From assembly GCA_963815135.1 (NCBI GenBank), contig CAWFFO010000011.1:496001-560000 (forward strand): a stretch of DNA of 64,000 nt, in the 5' to 3' direction. Made by a program: the position numbers and the translations under genes. This document shows, one piece after another, positions 17,882-26,081 of this stretch. The stretch comes from CAIWTU01 sp963815135 (GTDB lineage Bacteria > Desulfobacterota > Desulfuromonadia > Geobacterales > Geobacteraceae). A model generated the notes under the pieces. It was not told where the DNA came from. It did not search any database and saw only the letters and a program-made list of their open reading frames with translations. Each line of letters starts with the position of its first letter. The first letter of the stretch is position 1.

Positions 17882-17956
17882 TCTAATATTACCTCATGAT
17901 TACCAGGATTTATATTCAAATTCTTGAGCAATTTTGAAGTAATCGTGAAGCCGAAT
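17882..17956 (+). repeat. Shared 75-bp intergenic element, copy A
   Basis: Aligns with 29692-29766 over its whole length (I count roughly three quarters identity), including ATTACCTCA, GATTACC, GGATTT, TGAAG and AATCGTGAAGC. Function unknown. Confidence 0.55.
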
Positions 17957-18036
17957 AGCTTTTAAAATCAAAAAATTACCGTCTCTCTGCGGTAAACTGT
18001 TTCTGCTTTGATCCTGTTTTGTCCAGTCCGGCATGG

Positions 18037-18064
18037 TTGACAACCGTCCATGGTGGTATATCCT
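18037..18064 (+). promoter_or_regulatory. Probable sigma-70 promoter of the PilZ/sigma-54 activator gene
   Basis: TTGACA at 18037-18042, a 16-bp spacer, TATCCT at 18059-18064; about 70 bp before the start codon. Confidence 0.5.
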
Positions 18065-18135
18065 AGAAGTAAAGGTCTTGAGGCGCAATCTCCTTACAGC
18101 AGGGCGCTCACTTATTTTCACCAAAGAGGTTTGTA

Positions 18136-19602
18136 ATGGGCAGGCTCGATGTACGGGTAAAGACCAGACTTGAAGCAACAGTTATTTATATATCCCGGAA
18201 GGACCAGCGCGAAGAAACGGTTTCCATCAGGGAGTTGAGTTTGAGCGGCGCTCTGGTTATCGGTATGTCCACCGAACTCAATGAATTGTTTACCGTCAAA
18301 CCGGTCTTGCCCGGTGTAGGTGAGCTTGAGCTGTTGGGTAAAATAGTCAGGCGAAGCCGTGGTGGAACGGCGATTCGCCTTTTTTATTCCGACAAGAACA
18401 CCATGGAGGCCCTGTGGGACTACATAAAAAAGAACCTTGAAGTCGGAGGTTCATGCCCTTATTGCGGCCATCCCGAGAATCCGGGGGAAGGCTGCTGCGA
18501 CAAATGCAACCTGTACCTCAATTTCCGCAGCGAAAACTACCTTGAAAGACACATCGAAAATACCTTTGCTCAACGCCTCAATATAAGGTTGAGCAGACTC
18601 AATCTCGAACACATCCAGAAAATTATCCAGTTTGTCGATTCCAGGTTCCTGAAGATACAGCACCGTGCCCCTGACCGTGAATTTGTCGGTTCATGTCCAG
18701 CCATGCTGTCGGTTTTCAGCATGATCAGGAAAGTGGCGCCCACGGAAATGAGTGTGCTCATTCTCGGTGAGAGCGGCACGGGCAAGGAACTTACGGCTAA
18801 AGCCATCCATGAAATGAGCGTGAGAAAAGAAGGGCCGTTTGTTGCCGTCAATTGCGCGGCCATACCCGAGACCCTTCTCGAAGCCGAGCTGTTCGGTTAT
18901 GAGAAGGGTTCTTTCACCGGCGCTTACACCATGAAAAAGGGAAAGTTCGAATCGGCGGACGGCGGCTCGCTTTTTCTCGACGAGATTGGCGACCTTACCC
19001 CGAACCTCCAGGCCAAGCTACTGCGCTTCCTGGAGGACAGGATGATCGAAAGGATCGGCTCATCCTCCTCCAAAAAAATCGATGTGAGAATCATAGCCGC
19101 AACCAACAGCGATCTGCGAAAATCAATGGAAGAGGGAAAATTCCGGCCTGACCTTTTTTACAGGCTGAATTCCTTTACCATCAATCTGCCGCCACTGAGA
19201 GAGCGGGGGGAGGACAAGGTTGTCCTGGCCGGGCATTTTCTGAAAAAAACGGCCGACAACGGCAACGGATCGAAGGAATTCTCGGATGAAACCCTGGAGG
19301 CAATAAGGCTTCACTCCTGGCCCGGGAACGTAAGAGAGTTAGAGAACAAGGTCAGGAGAGGGGTTTTGATGTCGGCGGGGTTGCTGATCGAACCTGATGC
19401 CATGGAGCTTGATGATCGGAATATTCTCATACAATTGCCCGCCTTCAAGACCGGGGAGCAGAAGTCGCAAAAGGAAATCGTCTCCGAAGTCCTGGAGCAA
19501 AACGATTTTGTAATTGCCAGGGCGGCGCGCGAACTCAAGATCAGCAGGCCAAGCATGTACGCGCTTATGAAAAAATTCGGGATAAGCGGTCGGAGCAGAT
19601 AA
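18136..19602 (+). CDS. PilZ / zinc-ribbon / sigma-54 activator, likely regulator of the Tad genes
   Basis: 488 residues. Residues ~1-100 form a PilZ domain: RVKTR (7-11) matches RxxxR and RELSLSG (32-38) resembles [D/N]xSxxG with Glu at the first position, so cyclic-di-GMP binding is plausible but not certain. A zinc-ribbon-like cluster (Cys107, Cys110, Cys120/121, Cys124) follows. Residues ~180-410 are the AAA+ sigma-54 activator domain: Walker A GESGTGKE (211-218), sigma-54 loop GSFTGA (258-263, usual GAFTGA), Walker B LFLDEIGDL. A Fis-type helix-turn-helix closes the protein (~455-485). No receiver domain is present, so ligand binding rather than phosphorylation should control it. It sits just upstream of a near-perfect sigma-54 promoter for the Flp pilin gene. 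Confidence 0.9.
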   Translation: MGRLDVRVKTRLEATVIYISRKDQREETVSIRELSLSGALVIGMSTELNELFTVKPVLPGVGELELLGKIVRRSRGGTAIRLFYSDKNTMEALWDYIKKNLEVGGSCPYCGHPENPGEGCCDKCNLYLNFRSENYLERHIENTFAQRLNIRLSRLNLEHIQKIIQFVDSRFLKIQHRAPDREFVGSCPAMLSVFSMIRKVAPTEMSVLILGESGTGKELTAKAIHEMSVRKEGPFVAVNCAAIPETLLEAELFGYEKGSFTGAYTMKKGKFESADGGSLFLDEIGDLTPNLQAKLLRFLEDRMIERIGSSSSKKIDVRIIAATNSDLRKSMEEGKFRPDLFYRLNSFTINLPPLRERGEDKVVLAGHFLKKTADNGNGSKEFSDETLEAIRLHSWPGNVRELENKVRRGVLMSAGLLIEPDAMELDDRNILIQLPAFKTGEQKSQKEIVSEVLEQNDFVIARAARELKISRPSMYALMKKFGISGRSR

Positions 19603-19708
19603 CGACAAAACTCACACAATCTGTCCCATCTTATATCAAAAATCCTTATATAAATATATGTATATAGCATAACTCAAAACATTATAGATTATGGTTTTGC
19701 AACTAAAG

Positions 19709-19737
19709 TGTAAATGGAACGTAAAATTGTATGTAAA
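19709..19737 (+). promoter_or_regulatory. Triple TGTAAA/CGTAAA/TGTAAA array, candidate activator site for flp
   Basis: Units at 19709-19714, 19720-19725 and 19732-19737, spaced 11 and 12 bp on one helix face. The last ends 74 bp before the -24 box at 19811. Confidence 0.65.
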
Positions 19738-19810
19738 GACATGTTTTTTGTTTTATGTTGCTTAAAGGAAAAATGTCTGTAACAAATTGTATTTGTTATG
19801 TTTATATTTC

Positions 19811-19826
19811 TGGCACTGTGCTTGCT
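19811..19826 (+). promoter_or_regulatory. Near-consensus sigma-54 promoter of the first Flp pilin gene
   Basis: TGGCAC-TGTGC-TTGCT, identical to the sigma-54 consensus at all the strongly conserved bases; GG at 19812-19813 and GC at 19824-19825. The predicted transcript starts about 35 nt before the pilin ATG. Confidence 0.88.
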
Positions 19827-19871
19827 AGAGAAATAACAAAAGAGTTTGCATCCACAGACCGGGGGGAACAT

Positions 19872-20090
19872 ATGAAGAAATTTTACGAAAATCCTGTTTA
19901 CATTTTGCAAAGTTGGAAGTCCGACGCTCTTTCGCTTCTCAAAAGCGAGAAGGGACAGAATCTTATTGAATACTCGCTGCTGCTGGTACTTATAGCAGTT
20001 GTCGTGGTCCTGATGGTTAAGGGCGTCGGCTTAACGGCCAACAACACTTACAGCAAGGTCAACAGCTCGGTGTCAGATGCAATGAATTGA
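19872..20090 (+). CDS. flp: Flp/Fap-type major pilin, copy 1
   Basis: A 72-residue prepilin. The motif EKGQNLIEYSLLLVLIAVV has the Flp cleavage site after Gly with Glu and Tyr at +5/+6, then one hydrophobic helix. The leader before the Gly is unusually long (about 30 residues) compared with the other two copies here. ATG 19872 is preceded by GGGGGG. It is the first gene after the sigma-54 promoter at 19811. Confidence 0.92.
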   Translation: MKKFYENPVYILQSWKSDALSLLKSEKGQNLIEYSLLLVLIAVVVVLMVKGVGLTANNTYSKVNSSVSDAMN

Positions 20091-20404
20091 TCCATGGCGG
20101 GATTGCGGAATGTATATTTATTTAAGCTTTCCCGTTACTTGACAAACAAAAATAATATTTTATTGTTAAGCTGAATCGATTGTTGGCAAATTGTTACAAA
20201 CTAAGGTTTATTTATTTAAGTATGGTCACGATATTAATGAAATAGCTGGTTATATTGTTCTTTTCGGACAGGATTAAAACAAACACTGATGTCGGGTGTG
20301 AAGCAAATGACATGAAAAGGAGGTGGCGGCGGTTTGTATGATGCTGGACGGGTTTTTAAAGAACCCGGTTTTTAAACTTTAAACTAATGAAAGGAGATAC
20401 CCAG
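20091..20404. other. Intergenic region between two pilin genes
   Basis: 314 bp, AT-rich, no gene. TTGACA occurs at about 20139 but without a well-spaced -10 box, and no sigma-54 site or TGTAAA repeat pair is visible, so the second pilin may be transcribed by read-through or from an unrecognised promoter. Confidence 0.5.
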
Positions 20405-20596
20405 ATGATCAACTATTTAAATGGACTGTATGTAAGAATGATGAACGCCGTCAGGAGCGAAAAAGGCCAGACCATCGTTGAATATGCCTTGCTGCTCGTA
20501 CTGATTGCGATAGTCGTTATCCTTATTGTCAAGGGCGTGGGTCTGTCGGCCAACAATGCCTATTCAAAAGTCAACAGCGCATTGCAGGGCACATAG
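20405..20596 (+). CDS. flp: Flp/Fap-type pilin, copy 2
   Basis: 63 residues starting MINYLNGLYVRMMNAV, with the processing site SEKG|QTIVEYALLL and the same C-terminal VKGVGLSANNAYSKVNSAL as copy 1. ATG 20405 is chosen because AAAGGAGA lies 8 bp upstream; the ATG at 20387 overlaps that ribosome site. A strong terminator follows directly, so this is a short transcript unit. Confidence 0.92.
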   Translation: MINYLNGLYVRMMNAVRSEKGQTIVEYALLLVLIAIVVILIVKGVGLSANNAYSKVNSALQGT

Positions 20597-20611
20597 GGAT
20601 TTCGTCAGCGG

Positions 20612-20650
20612 GAAAGCGCCCCGCTGTTTCAGCGGGGCGCTTTCATTTTG
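20612..20650 (+). terminator. Strong Rho-independent terminator after the second pilin gene
   Basis: GAAAGCGCCCCGCTG (20612-20626) pairs perfectly with CAGCGGGGCGCTTTC (20630-20644) around a 3-nt loop, followed by ATTTTG. Confidence 0.92.
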
Positions 20651-20725
20651 ATGAATACGAACAACGGGGGTTTTTTATTTATATGTTTTTAATTGACGGT
20701 AGTGCAAATAATTATTTTTTGATAG

Positions 20726-20790
20726 GAGCATCCGCTTATCTTTACAATCCGGAATTACAGGATAGAATTAGGATAAAGGATGCTCTTTTG
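20726..20790 (+). other. Hairpin-forming sequence before tadE, possible leader or small RNA end
   Basis: GAGCATCC (20726-20733) pairs with GGATGCTC (20778-20785), the stem being extended by TTATC/GATAA with a bulge, and TTTTG follows. It lies in the 286-bp gap between the pilin terminator and the next TadE gene, which otherwise shows nothing. Confidence 0.35.
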
Positions 20791-20882
20791 TTAGCACTAA
20801 AGTTTAATTGTTGTCATAAATTATATGTAACTAAAGTATGGAATCTGGTTGAGTGAAGCTGTAACCTGAAGATGGTTGGAAT

Positions 20883-21383
20883 ATGTTAACAATGAGCAGG
20901 ATGAGCGAGGATGACGCCTTGTTATACAATAAAATCAAAAACAATAGAGGCCAGGCCATAGTTGAAACCGCGCTTTCTATTATCATATTGTTCCTGGTGG
21001 TATTTGGTATTACGGAATTCGGCCGGGCTATGTATATAAAAAATATGCTTAATAATGCAGCGAGGGCTGGCGCAAGGGCAGCAGCGGTTACGTCAAACCT
21101 GACTACTACTTCTACAACGTATAGTGATTTTAGTGTGAATAACTGCAATAGTACTACGGATCCAATTAAACAAAAAATATGTCAAGGTATTTTTTATATT
21201 ACAGACAATGATAGAAAAAATAACGTGAGCGCAACGCTTAACGTCACCAGTGCAAATTCTACAGCACAAAGTGGTGATACCGTAACGGTAACAGTACAAT
21301 ATTCTAACTTTAATTCATTTGTCCCTAATTTAATAAAAATTGGCAAATCACTCATCGGCACAGCTTCAATGAGATATGAATAA
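20883..21383 (+). CDS. tadE: TadE-like pseudopilin, third copy
   Basis: 166 residues. A polar leader of about 23 residues precedes NRGQAIVETALSIIILFLVVFGI, the TadE/pilin-type start and helix, then MLNNAARAGARAAAV, the TadE motif. The remainder is Thr/Ser/Asn-rich and probably periplasmic. The ATG at 20883 has only a weak ribosome site (GGTTGGA); a second ATG at 20892 is possible. It leads into cpaB, cpaC and the assembly ATPases. Confidence 0.82.
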   Translation: MLTMSRMSEDDALLYNKIKNNRGQAIVETALSIIILFLVVFGITEFGRAMYIKNMLNNAARAGARAAAVTSNLTTTSTTYSDFSVNNCNSTTDPIKQKICQGIFYITDNDRKNNVSATLNVTSANSTAQSGDTVTVTVQYSNFNSFVPNLIKIGKSLIGTASMRYE

Positions 21384-21428
21384 TATATTCCGGATAGTCA
21401 AGGAAATAAATGAAACAGAGGAGGGAGT

Positions 21429-22286
21429 ATGACAAGACCGAAGGCTGTAATTGTTGTTGCTGTTCTGGCGGTTTTACTGGCCGGCGTAGCAGCCATGCTT
21501 ACGTATAACTACCTTCAGACCGAAACAAGCAAGGTCAAGGCGGGGCAGCCGCAGGACATCGTAGTAGCTACCGCCGACATTCCCATCGGCAGCAAAATCC
21601 TCGATAACCAGGTTAAAGTCGCAAGCTTTCCGAAGGAGAGCATACCTGCCGGTAGCATATCGGATATCAAAACCGTTTCGGGCCGTGTTGCAATACGACC
21701 TATCGCTGCCGGCGACCCCATTACAGAACAAAAGCTCATGCCAAAAGAGGGGGCTGCAGGCGCAGGCATCATGACTTACCTGGTTCCTGACGGACATCGT
21801 GCCGTGACGGTTGCGGTCAATGAAGTTGCGGGCGTGGCCGGCTTCCTCACACCTGCCGACCGGGTTGACGTGGTCTTGACGACACAGCCTCCCGGTTCGA
21901 CGGACAAGATCAGCAAGATTGTTCTGCAGAATGTTCCCATCCTTGCTATCGGCCAGATCACCCAGATGCAGGAGGGCAAGCCGGTAGTAGTTCCCACTGT
22001 CACCCTCGATCTTTCCCCTGAAGATTCTGAAAAACTGGTTCTTGCCGGCGCCCAGGGGCAGCTGCAGATGCTTCTCAGGAATATTACCGATACCGCAAAA
22101 GTCGACTCCAAAGGAGCAACCATCCGTAAGGTCCTTGGTGAAACGGAGCGCTCTGCGCCTAGAGTCGTTGTCCATAGAGTTACGCGAACCGTCGTCCGAC
22201 GGACGGCTGCTCCCGCTCCTCCTCCCACGTACAGCGTGGAAATTATAAAAGGCAAGGAGCGTTCGACCAAGCAGTTTGCCCAGTAA
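21429..22286 (+). CDS. cpaB: Tad pilus assembly protein CpaB/RcpC
   Basis: 285 residues. An N-terminal membrane anchor (AVIVVAVLAVLLAGVAAML) is followed by an SAF-like domain (VVATADIPIGSKILDNQVK ... GRVAIRPIAAGDPIT) and an RcpC/CpaB beta domain. The C-terminus is basic and proline-rich. CpaB works with the secretin in the periplasm. GGAGG precedes the ATG. Confidence 0.93.
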   Translation: MTRPKAVIVVAVLAVLLAGVAAMLTYNYLQTETSKVKAGQPQDIVVATADIPIGSKILDNQVKVASFPKESIPAGSISDIKTVSGRVAIRPIAAGDPITEQKLMPKEGAAGAGIMTYLVPDGHRAVTVAVNEVAGVAGFLTPADRVDVVLTTQPPGSTDKISKIVLQNVPILAIGQITQMQEGKPVVVPTVTLDLSPEDSEKLVLAGAQGQLQMLLRNITDTAKVDSKGATIRKVLGETERSAPRVVVHRVTRTVVRRTAAPAPPPTYSVEIIKGKERSTKQFAQ

Positions 22287-22312
22287 CTTAAATTACAGAG
22301 CGAGGTGATACA

Positions 22313-23673
22313 ATGAAATTTCCCGGCGCAATCAAATATTCTCTGTTTTCCGCCGTACTGTTCGTGCTGCTCAGCGCAGGGGTGGCATTCGGAGGGATCC
22401 CAACCGAAGTGGTCATCAGCAAAAGCGTTCTCGTGAACCTGAAAGAACCTGCATCAAGGGTGTCCGTTGCCAACCCGGCGATAGCCGAGGTTAACCTGAT
22501 TTCTCCACGGCAGATCCAGATTAACGGAACTGCTCTCGGCGCAACCTCCATGATAGTCTGGGAGCGGGGCGGAGGAAAGCCGGTTTTCTTCGACCTGAAA
22601 GTTGTCGGAGACCAGGCTCTGGTCGAGTCGCAGATCAAGGCGATAGCTCCGGATGACCCGATATCGGCGCAATATTCGAACGACACGATTGTTCTGACCG
22701 GTACGACCAACAAATATAAAACCAGGGCCAAGGCCGAGGAAATTGCCAAGTCGTATGCGTCTAAGGTGCTGAATTACATCAATGTAGACGACCCGCAGCA
22801 GGTACTGCTCCAGGTCAAGGTTGTCCAGGTGGACAGGACCTCCCTGAAGAAGCTCGGCATAAGCGGGATGCTGAAAGGCAAGACGGCTGAAGGTTTCTAT
22901 AATCTTATTTCAGCTCCTAGCGGCGGTGCTACAGTGAGCACCACATCGTCAGGCTCCGGATTCTCAAGCTCTCAAACGGTAGCGGAACAGGCATTTCAGG
23001 AAATGTCCCGGGTCTCGGCAGCTTTAACCCACTGGATGCATTCACGGCCGGTGTTTCTTACTTCCCCGGCGGGATCGGAGCGGTCATCCAGGCGCTGGCC
23101 ACGAAAAATCTGGCGAAAGTGCTGGCCGAGCCAAACCTCCTGGTCAAGAGCGGTGAAAAGGGCGAATTCCTGGCCGGCAGCAAAATACCTTACAATATCG
23201 TGACGAGCACCGGCGGTACGGCCACGACCTCCATAGTTTTCGTGGATGTCGGCGTTAAGCTGAATTTCGCTCCGGAAGTGCTTGACAATGGCATGATAAA
23301 CCTGAAAATTGACCCCGCGGAAGTCAGCAGTATACAGGGTACTCTACAGGTAAACGGCTATCCGATTATCGACACCAGGGACGTTAGGACGAATGTGGAG
23401 TTGAAAAACGGTGAGAGCCTCATTCTCGCAGGTCTCCTTTCGGAAAACCAGATCCGGACGATGTCAAAGATTCCGATCCTTGGTGATATCCCCATCCTCG
23501 GCGCTCTTTTCCGGTCAACCGAGAAGGATATTGAAGAAAAGGAACTGGTGTTCTTCATAACTCCCAAGCTTATCAAGCCGACTGCCGCTGGAGTGAAGAC
23601 GAAGCTGCCCGGTGAAGGCCGCCCGACTCCTCAAGAAGAGAAGGAGCTGCAATGGATACCAATGGGAAAATAA
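22313..23673 (+). CDS. cpaC: Tad secretin CpaC/RcpA, frameshifted as read
   Basis: 453 residues when joined. A signal peptide (~1-27) is followed by the pilus/secretin N-domain (VNLKEPASRVSVANPAIAEV), a BON-like segment, and the secretin core (LAKVLAEPNLLVKSGEKGEF, VPxxxG-type SKIPYN, LILAGLLSE, IPILGDIPILGALFR). It forms the outer-membrane gate for the pilus. One base is missing at the CCC/GGG run 23007-23012: the +frame before ends FQEMS, after it the shifted frame reads GLGSFNPLDAFTAGVSYF. The 3' end overlaps the next gene by 22 bp. Confidence 0.88.
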
Positions 23674-24761
23674 TAACAAATGAGAAAGGCATAGCTGCAA
23701 TTTATATTGCTCTTCTGCTGGTTGCGCTTGTTGCTCTTGCAGGTATAGTTATGGATTTCGGCTATATGTACATTACCAAAGGTCAATTGCAAAACGCTGC
23801 TGATTCCGCTGCTTTGGCGGGAGTTGCAAAGATGAAATCTGTAGGCACTGGAACAGCTAATCCTACTGATACGGTTCAGGCTACTGCGCGTAATGAGGCC
23901 ATTACCTTTGCCGCGAAAAATAATGCGGCAAAGTCCAGTGTTGTCATTGCAAATAATAACTCAAATGTATTGAGCAGTGATAACGACATTGCTGTCGGGA
24001 ATTGGAACGGAACATCCTTCATTCCTAACTCAACACCGGTTAACGCTATGCAAGTGAGAGCAAGAAGGACCAGTGACGCTCCTGGAGGACAGGTCCCCAC
24101 TTTTCTTGGTAGGGTAATTGGATGGAACCAGATGGGTGCATCAGCCGATGCCATAGCCGCATTGCCGCTTCGCGCCAACGGCTATCTTTCCATATGCCAA
24201 GATAGCTGCTCGGGAATTTCTAATGACCCGTCGAATCCAACCGTGTTGAACCCTGCCCGCGAATACACGAGAGATCCGACAACAGCTCCACCTGACAGCT
24301 TTGCCTGGACGTCATTGCTAAATCCTGTTTCGTCAACTAATGATATCAGCCCCCTTGTCTGTTCCGACCAGCAACCGAATGTTGATATCTGTGGCAAGCA
24401 GATTTGGACAACGCAGGGAACATCATCGGAACTTTTTAAACAGATGGAATCTTCCTTCAATGACCCTAACTACGATAAAGAAAACAAGGAGTTCTCAGGA
24501 GGCGACGTATCCGCATGGTGGGTTCTTGTGCCGATTACAAAGCTTTGCAATCCGGGTGCACAACCGAAGCCTTTTGATATCTGGGGGTATGCGTGGTTAA
24601 GGATAATATCTGTTTGTGATACCGGTGGAGGCAATCCGTGCAGACCTTACAGCACAAAGCATTGTTTATATCCACATGAAGTTGTAGTTGATCGCATTGC
24701 TTGCGTTAGTTGTGCAGATGCTCCTACTGATTCAGGTTCCAAAGCGCTTTTGGTAAAGTAA
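23652..24761 (+). CDS. TadG-like membrane-anchored protein (intact paralogue of the IS-split gene)
   Basis: 369 residues with a positively flanked hydrophobic helix (AAIYIALLLVALVALAGIVM) and the TadG motif FGYMYITKGQLQNAADSAALAG, then FLGRVIGWNQMGASADAIAAL. The C-terminal 170 residues hold several cysteines (CQDSC, CSDQ, CGKQ, CRPY, CVSCADAP), so a disulfide-rich periplasmic domain is likely. Its length equals the reconstructed minus-strand copy at 9525-12519. It starts inside the end of cpaC, suggesting coupling. Confidence 0.85.
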   Translation: MDTNGKIITNEKGIAAIYIALLLVALVALAGIVMDFGYMYITKGQLQNAADSAALAGVAKMKSVGTGTANPTDTVQATARNEAITFAAKNNAAKSSVVIANNNSNVLSSDNDIAVGNWNGTSFIPNSTPVNAMQVRARRTSDAPGGQVPTFLGRVIGWNQMGASADAIAALPLRANGYLSICQDSCSGISNDPSNPTVLNPAREYTRDPTTAPPDSFAWTSLLNPVSSTNDISPLVCSDQQPNVDICGKQIWTTQGTSSELFKQMESSFNDPNYDKENKEFSGGDVSAWWVLVPITKLCNPGAQPKPFDIWGYAWLRIISVCDTGGGNPCRPYSTKHCLYPHEVVVDRIACVSCADAPTDSGSKALLVK

Positions 24762-24835
24762 TAATTTTGAATTATAGACAGAAGTGTTTTTTCAAAATAG
24801 AGTAGTAACTAGATAATGGTTAGAAAAAGGTAACT

Positions 24836-25957
24836 ATGTCTCCACACATAACACTACTAATTATAGATAAAGACAGCGCTTCGAGAAGTACCATCGAAAG
24901 CATATTAAAGCCTTTCAGTGATACTCTAAAGATAGTGGCTTCGTGTTCCGACTTTAGCGAGGCGCTGAAGATTTTCCAGAAAATTCCACCGAGCGTCGTT
25001 CTGATGGAAGTCGACGACATCCAGCGGGGAGCTGAGGAGATACACCATATCATCACCCATTTTCCCAGGACCTCTGTAATCGTCAGCGCGGCGGAAAAGA
25101 GTTCGGAATGGATTCTCACCACCATGAGGGCGGGAGCGGTGGAATATCTGCTGCGGCCGATCGTCCAGGAAGAGCTCCTGCAGTCTTTGCGCAAGGTTGG
25201 CAGATTCTGGTTTGAAAAACCGGAAGAAGAGGTGAAGGAAGGTAAGATTATCGCCGTATACAATCCGATCGGCGGGATGGGTGCGACGACCGTTTCCGTC
25301 AACCTGGCGGCCAGTCTTGCCGATGATGAAAAAAAGGTCGCGCTTGTCGATCTCAACCTTCACTCGGGCGATATTTCGACGTTTCTTGATGTCAATCCGG
25401 CCTACACCCTGAGCAGTGTTACCAACAATATAACAAGACTTGACTCCAGCTTTCTCATGAGCGTCATGACAAGGCATTCATCCGGACCCTATGTGTTGAC
25501 CGAACCGCTCGACGTTGAAGAAAGCCTGGCAATAACCCCGGAGCAGATCCACCGCCTGCTGGGATTTCTGAAGGGGATTTTCGACTATGTTATTATCGAC
25601 TGCGGCGGCCATCTGGAAGGCTGCAACCTGGCCATATTCGAAAACGTGAGCCTGTTGTTGTACACGACAATCCTGAGTCTGCCGGCAATCAACAACACCA
25701 AGCGGTATCTGCTTGCTCTGGACAAGAGGGGCTTCAGACAGGACAAAGTGAAGCTGGTCGTAAACAGGTACCTTTCCAACGCGGACATTTTGATCAAGGA
25801 TGCCGAAAAGGTTCTGAGCCGACAGGTTTTTTCCGCCATTCCTAATGTATATGCGGATGTGGTCGGCTCGATAAACAAGGGTATACCCCTTGTGAAAATG
25901 ATGCCCCGCTCCCCGGTCAGCAAGGCGATCATCAAACTCGCTGACCAGGTGAAGTGA
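24836..25957 (+). CDS. cpaE: Pilus assembly ATPase-like protein CpaE/TadZ
   Basis: 373 residues. The N-terminal ~120 residues resemble an atypical receiver domain (LLIIDKDSASRSTIESIL ... VVLMEVDD), followed by a MinD/ParA-like domain whose P-loop IGGMGATTVSVNLA lacks the usual deviant lysine, as is common in TadZ. Family members localise the Tad apparatus at the cell pole. The next gene is the CpaF ATPase. Confidence 0.9.
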   Translation: MSPHITLLIIDKDSASRSTIESILKPFSDTLKIVASCSDFSEALKIFQKIPPSVVLMEVDDIQRGAEEIHHIITHFPRTSVIVSAAEKSSEWILTTMRAGAVEYLLRPIVQEELLQSLRKVGRFWFEKPEEEVKEGKIIAVYNPIGGMGATTVSVNLAASLADDEKKVALVDLNLHSGDISTFLDVNPAYTLSSVTNNITRLDSSFLMSVMTRHSSGPYVLTEPLDVEESLAITPEQIHRLLGFLKGIFDYVIIDCGGHLEGCNLAIFENVSLLLYTTILSLPAINNTKRYLLALDKRGFRQDKVKLVVNRYLSNADILIKDAEKVLSRQVFSAIPNVYADVVGSINKGIPLVKMMPRSPVSKAIIKLADQVK

Positions 25958-25968
25958 GAGGCTGAGTA

Positions 25969-26016
<48 letters not shown>

Positions 26017-26081
26017 GAAACGTAAAATTAAAAACCTAAACCTAAAACAAGCATCACCGATTTTAAGAATGGGGAATGTAT

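Larger units (their letters stand above)
17591..18036. other. Intergenic region with two repeat elements
   Basis: No gene. It holds the palindromic CCCTCTCCC-type element (17721-17845) and an element shared with 29692-29766 (17882-17956), then the activator promoter from 18037. Confidence 0.6.

Noticed and set aside
20172..20200. A sigma-54 promoter for the second pilin (TTGGCAAATTGTTACA)
   Set aside because: The -24 half is good but the -12 element lacks GC at the right position.
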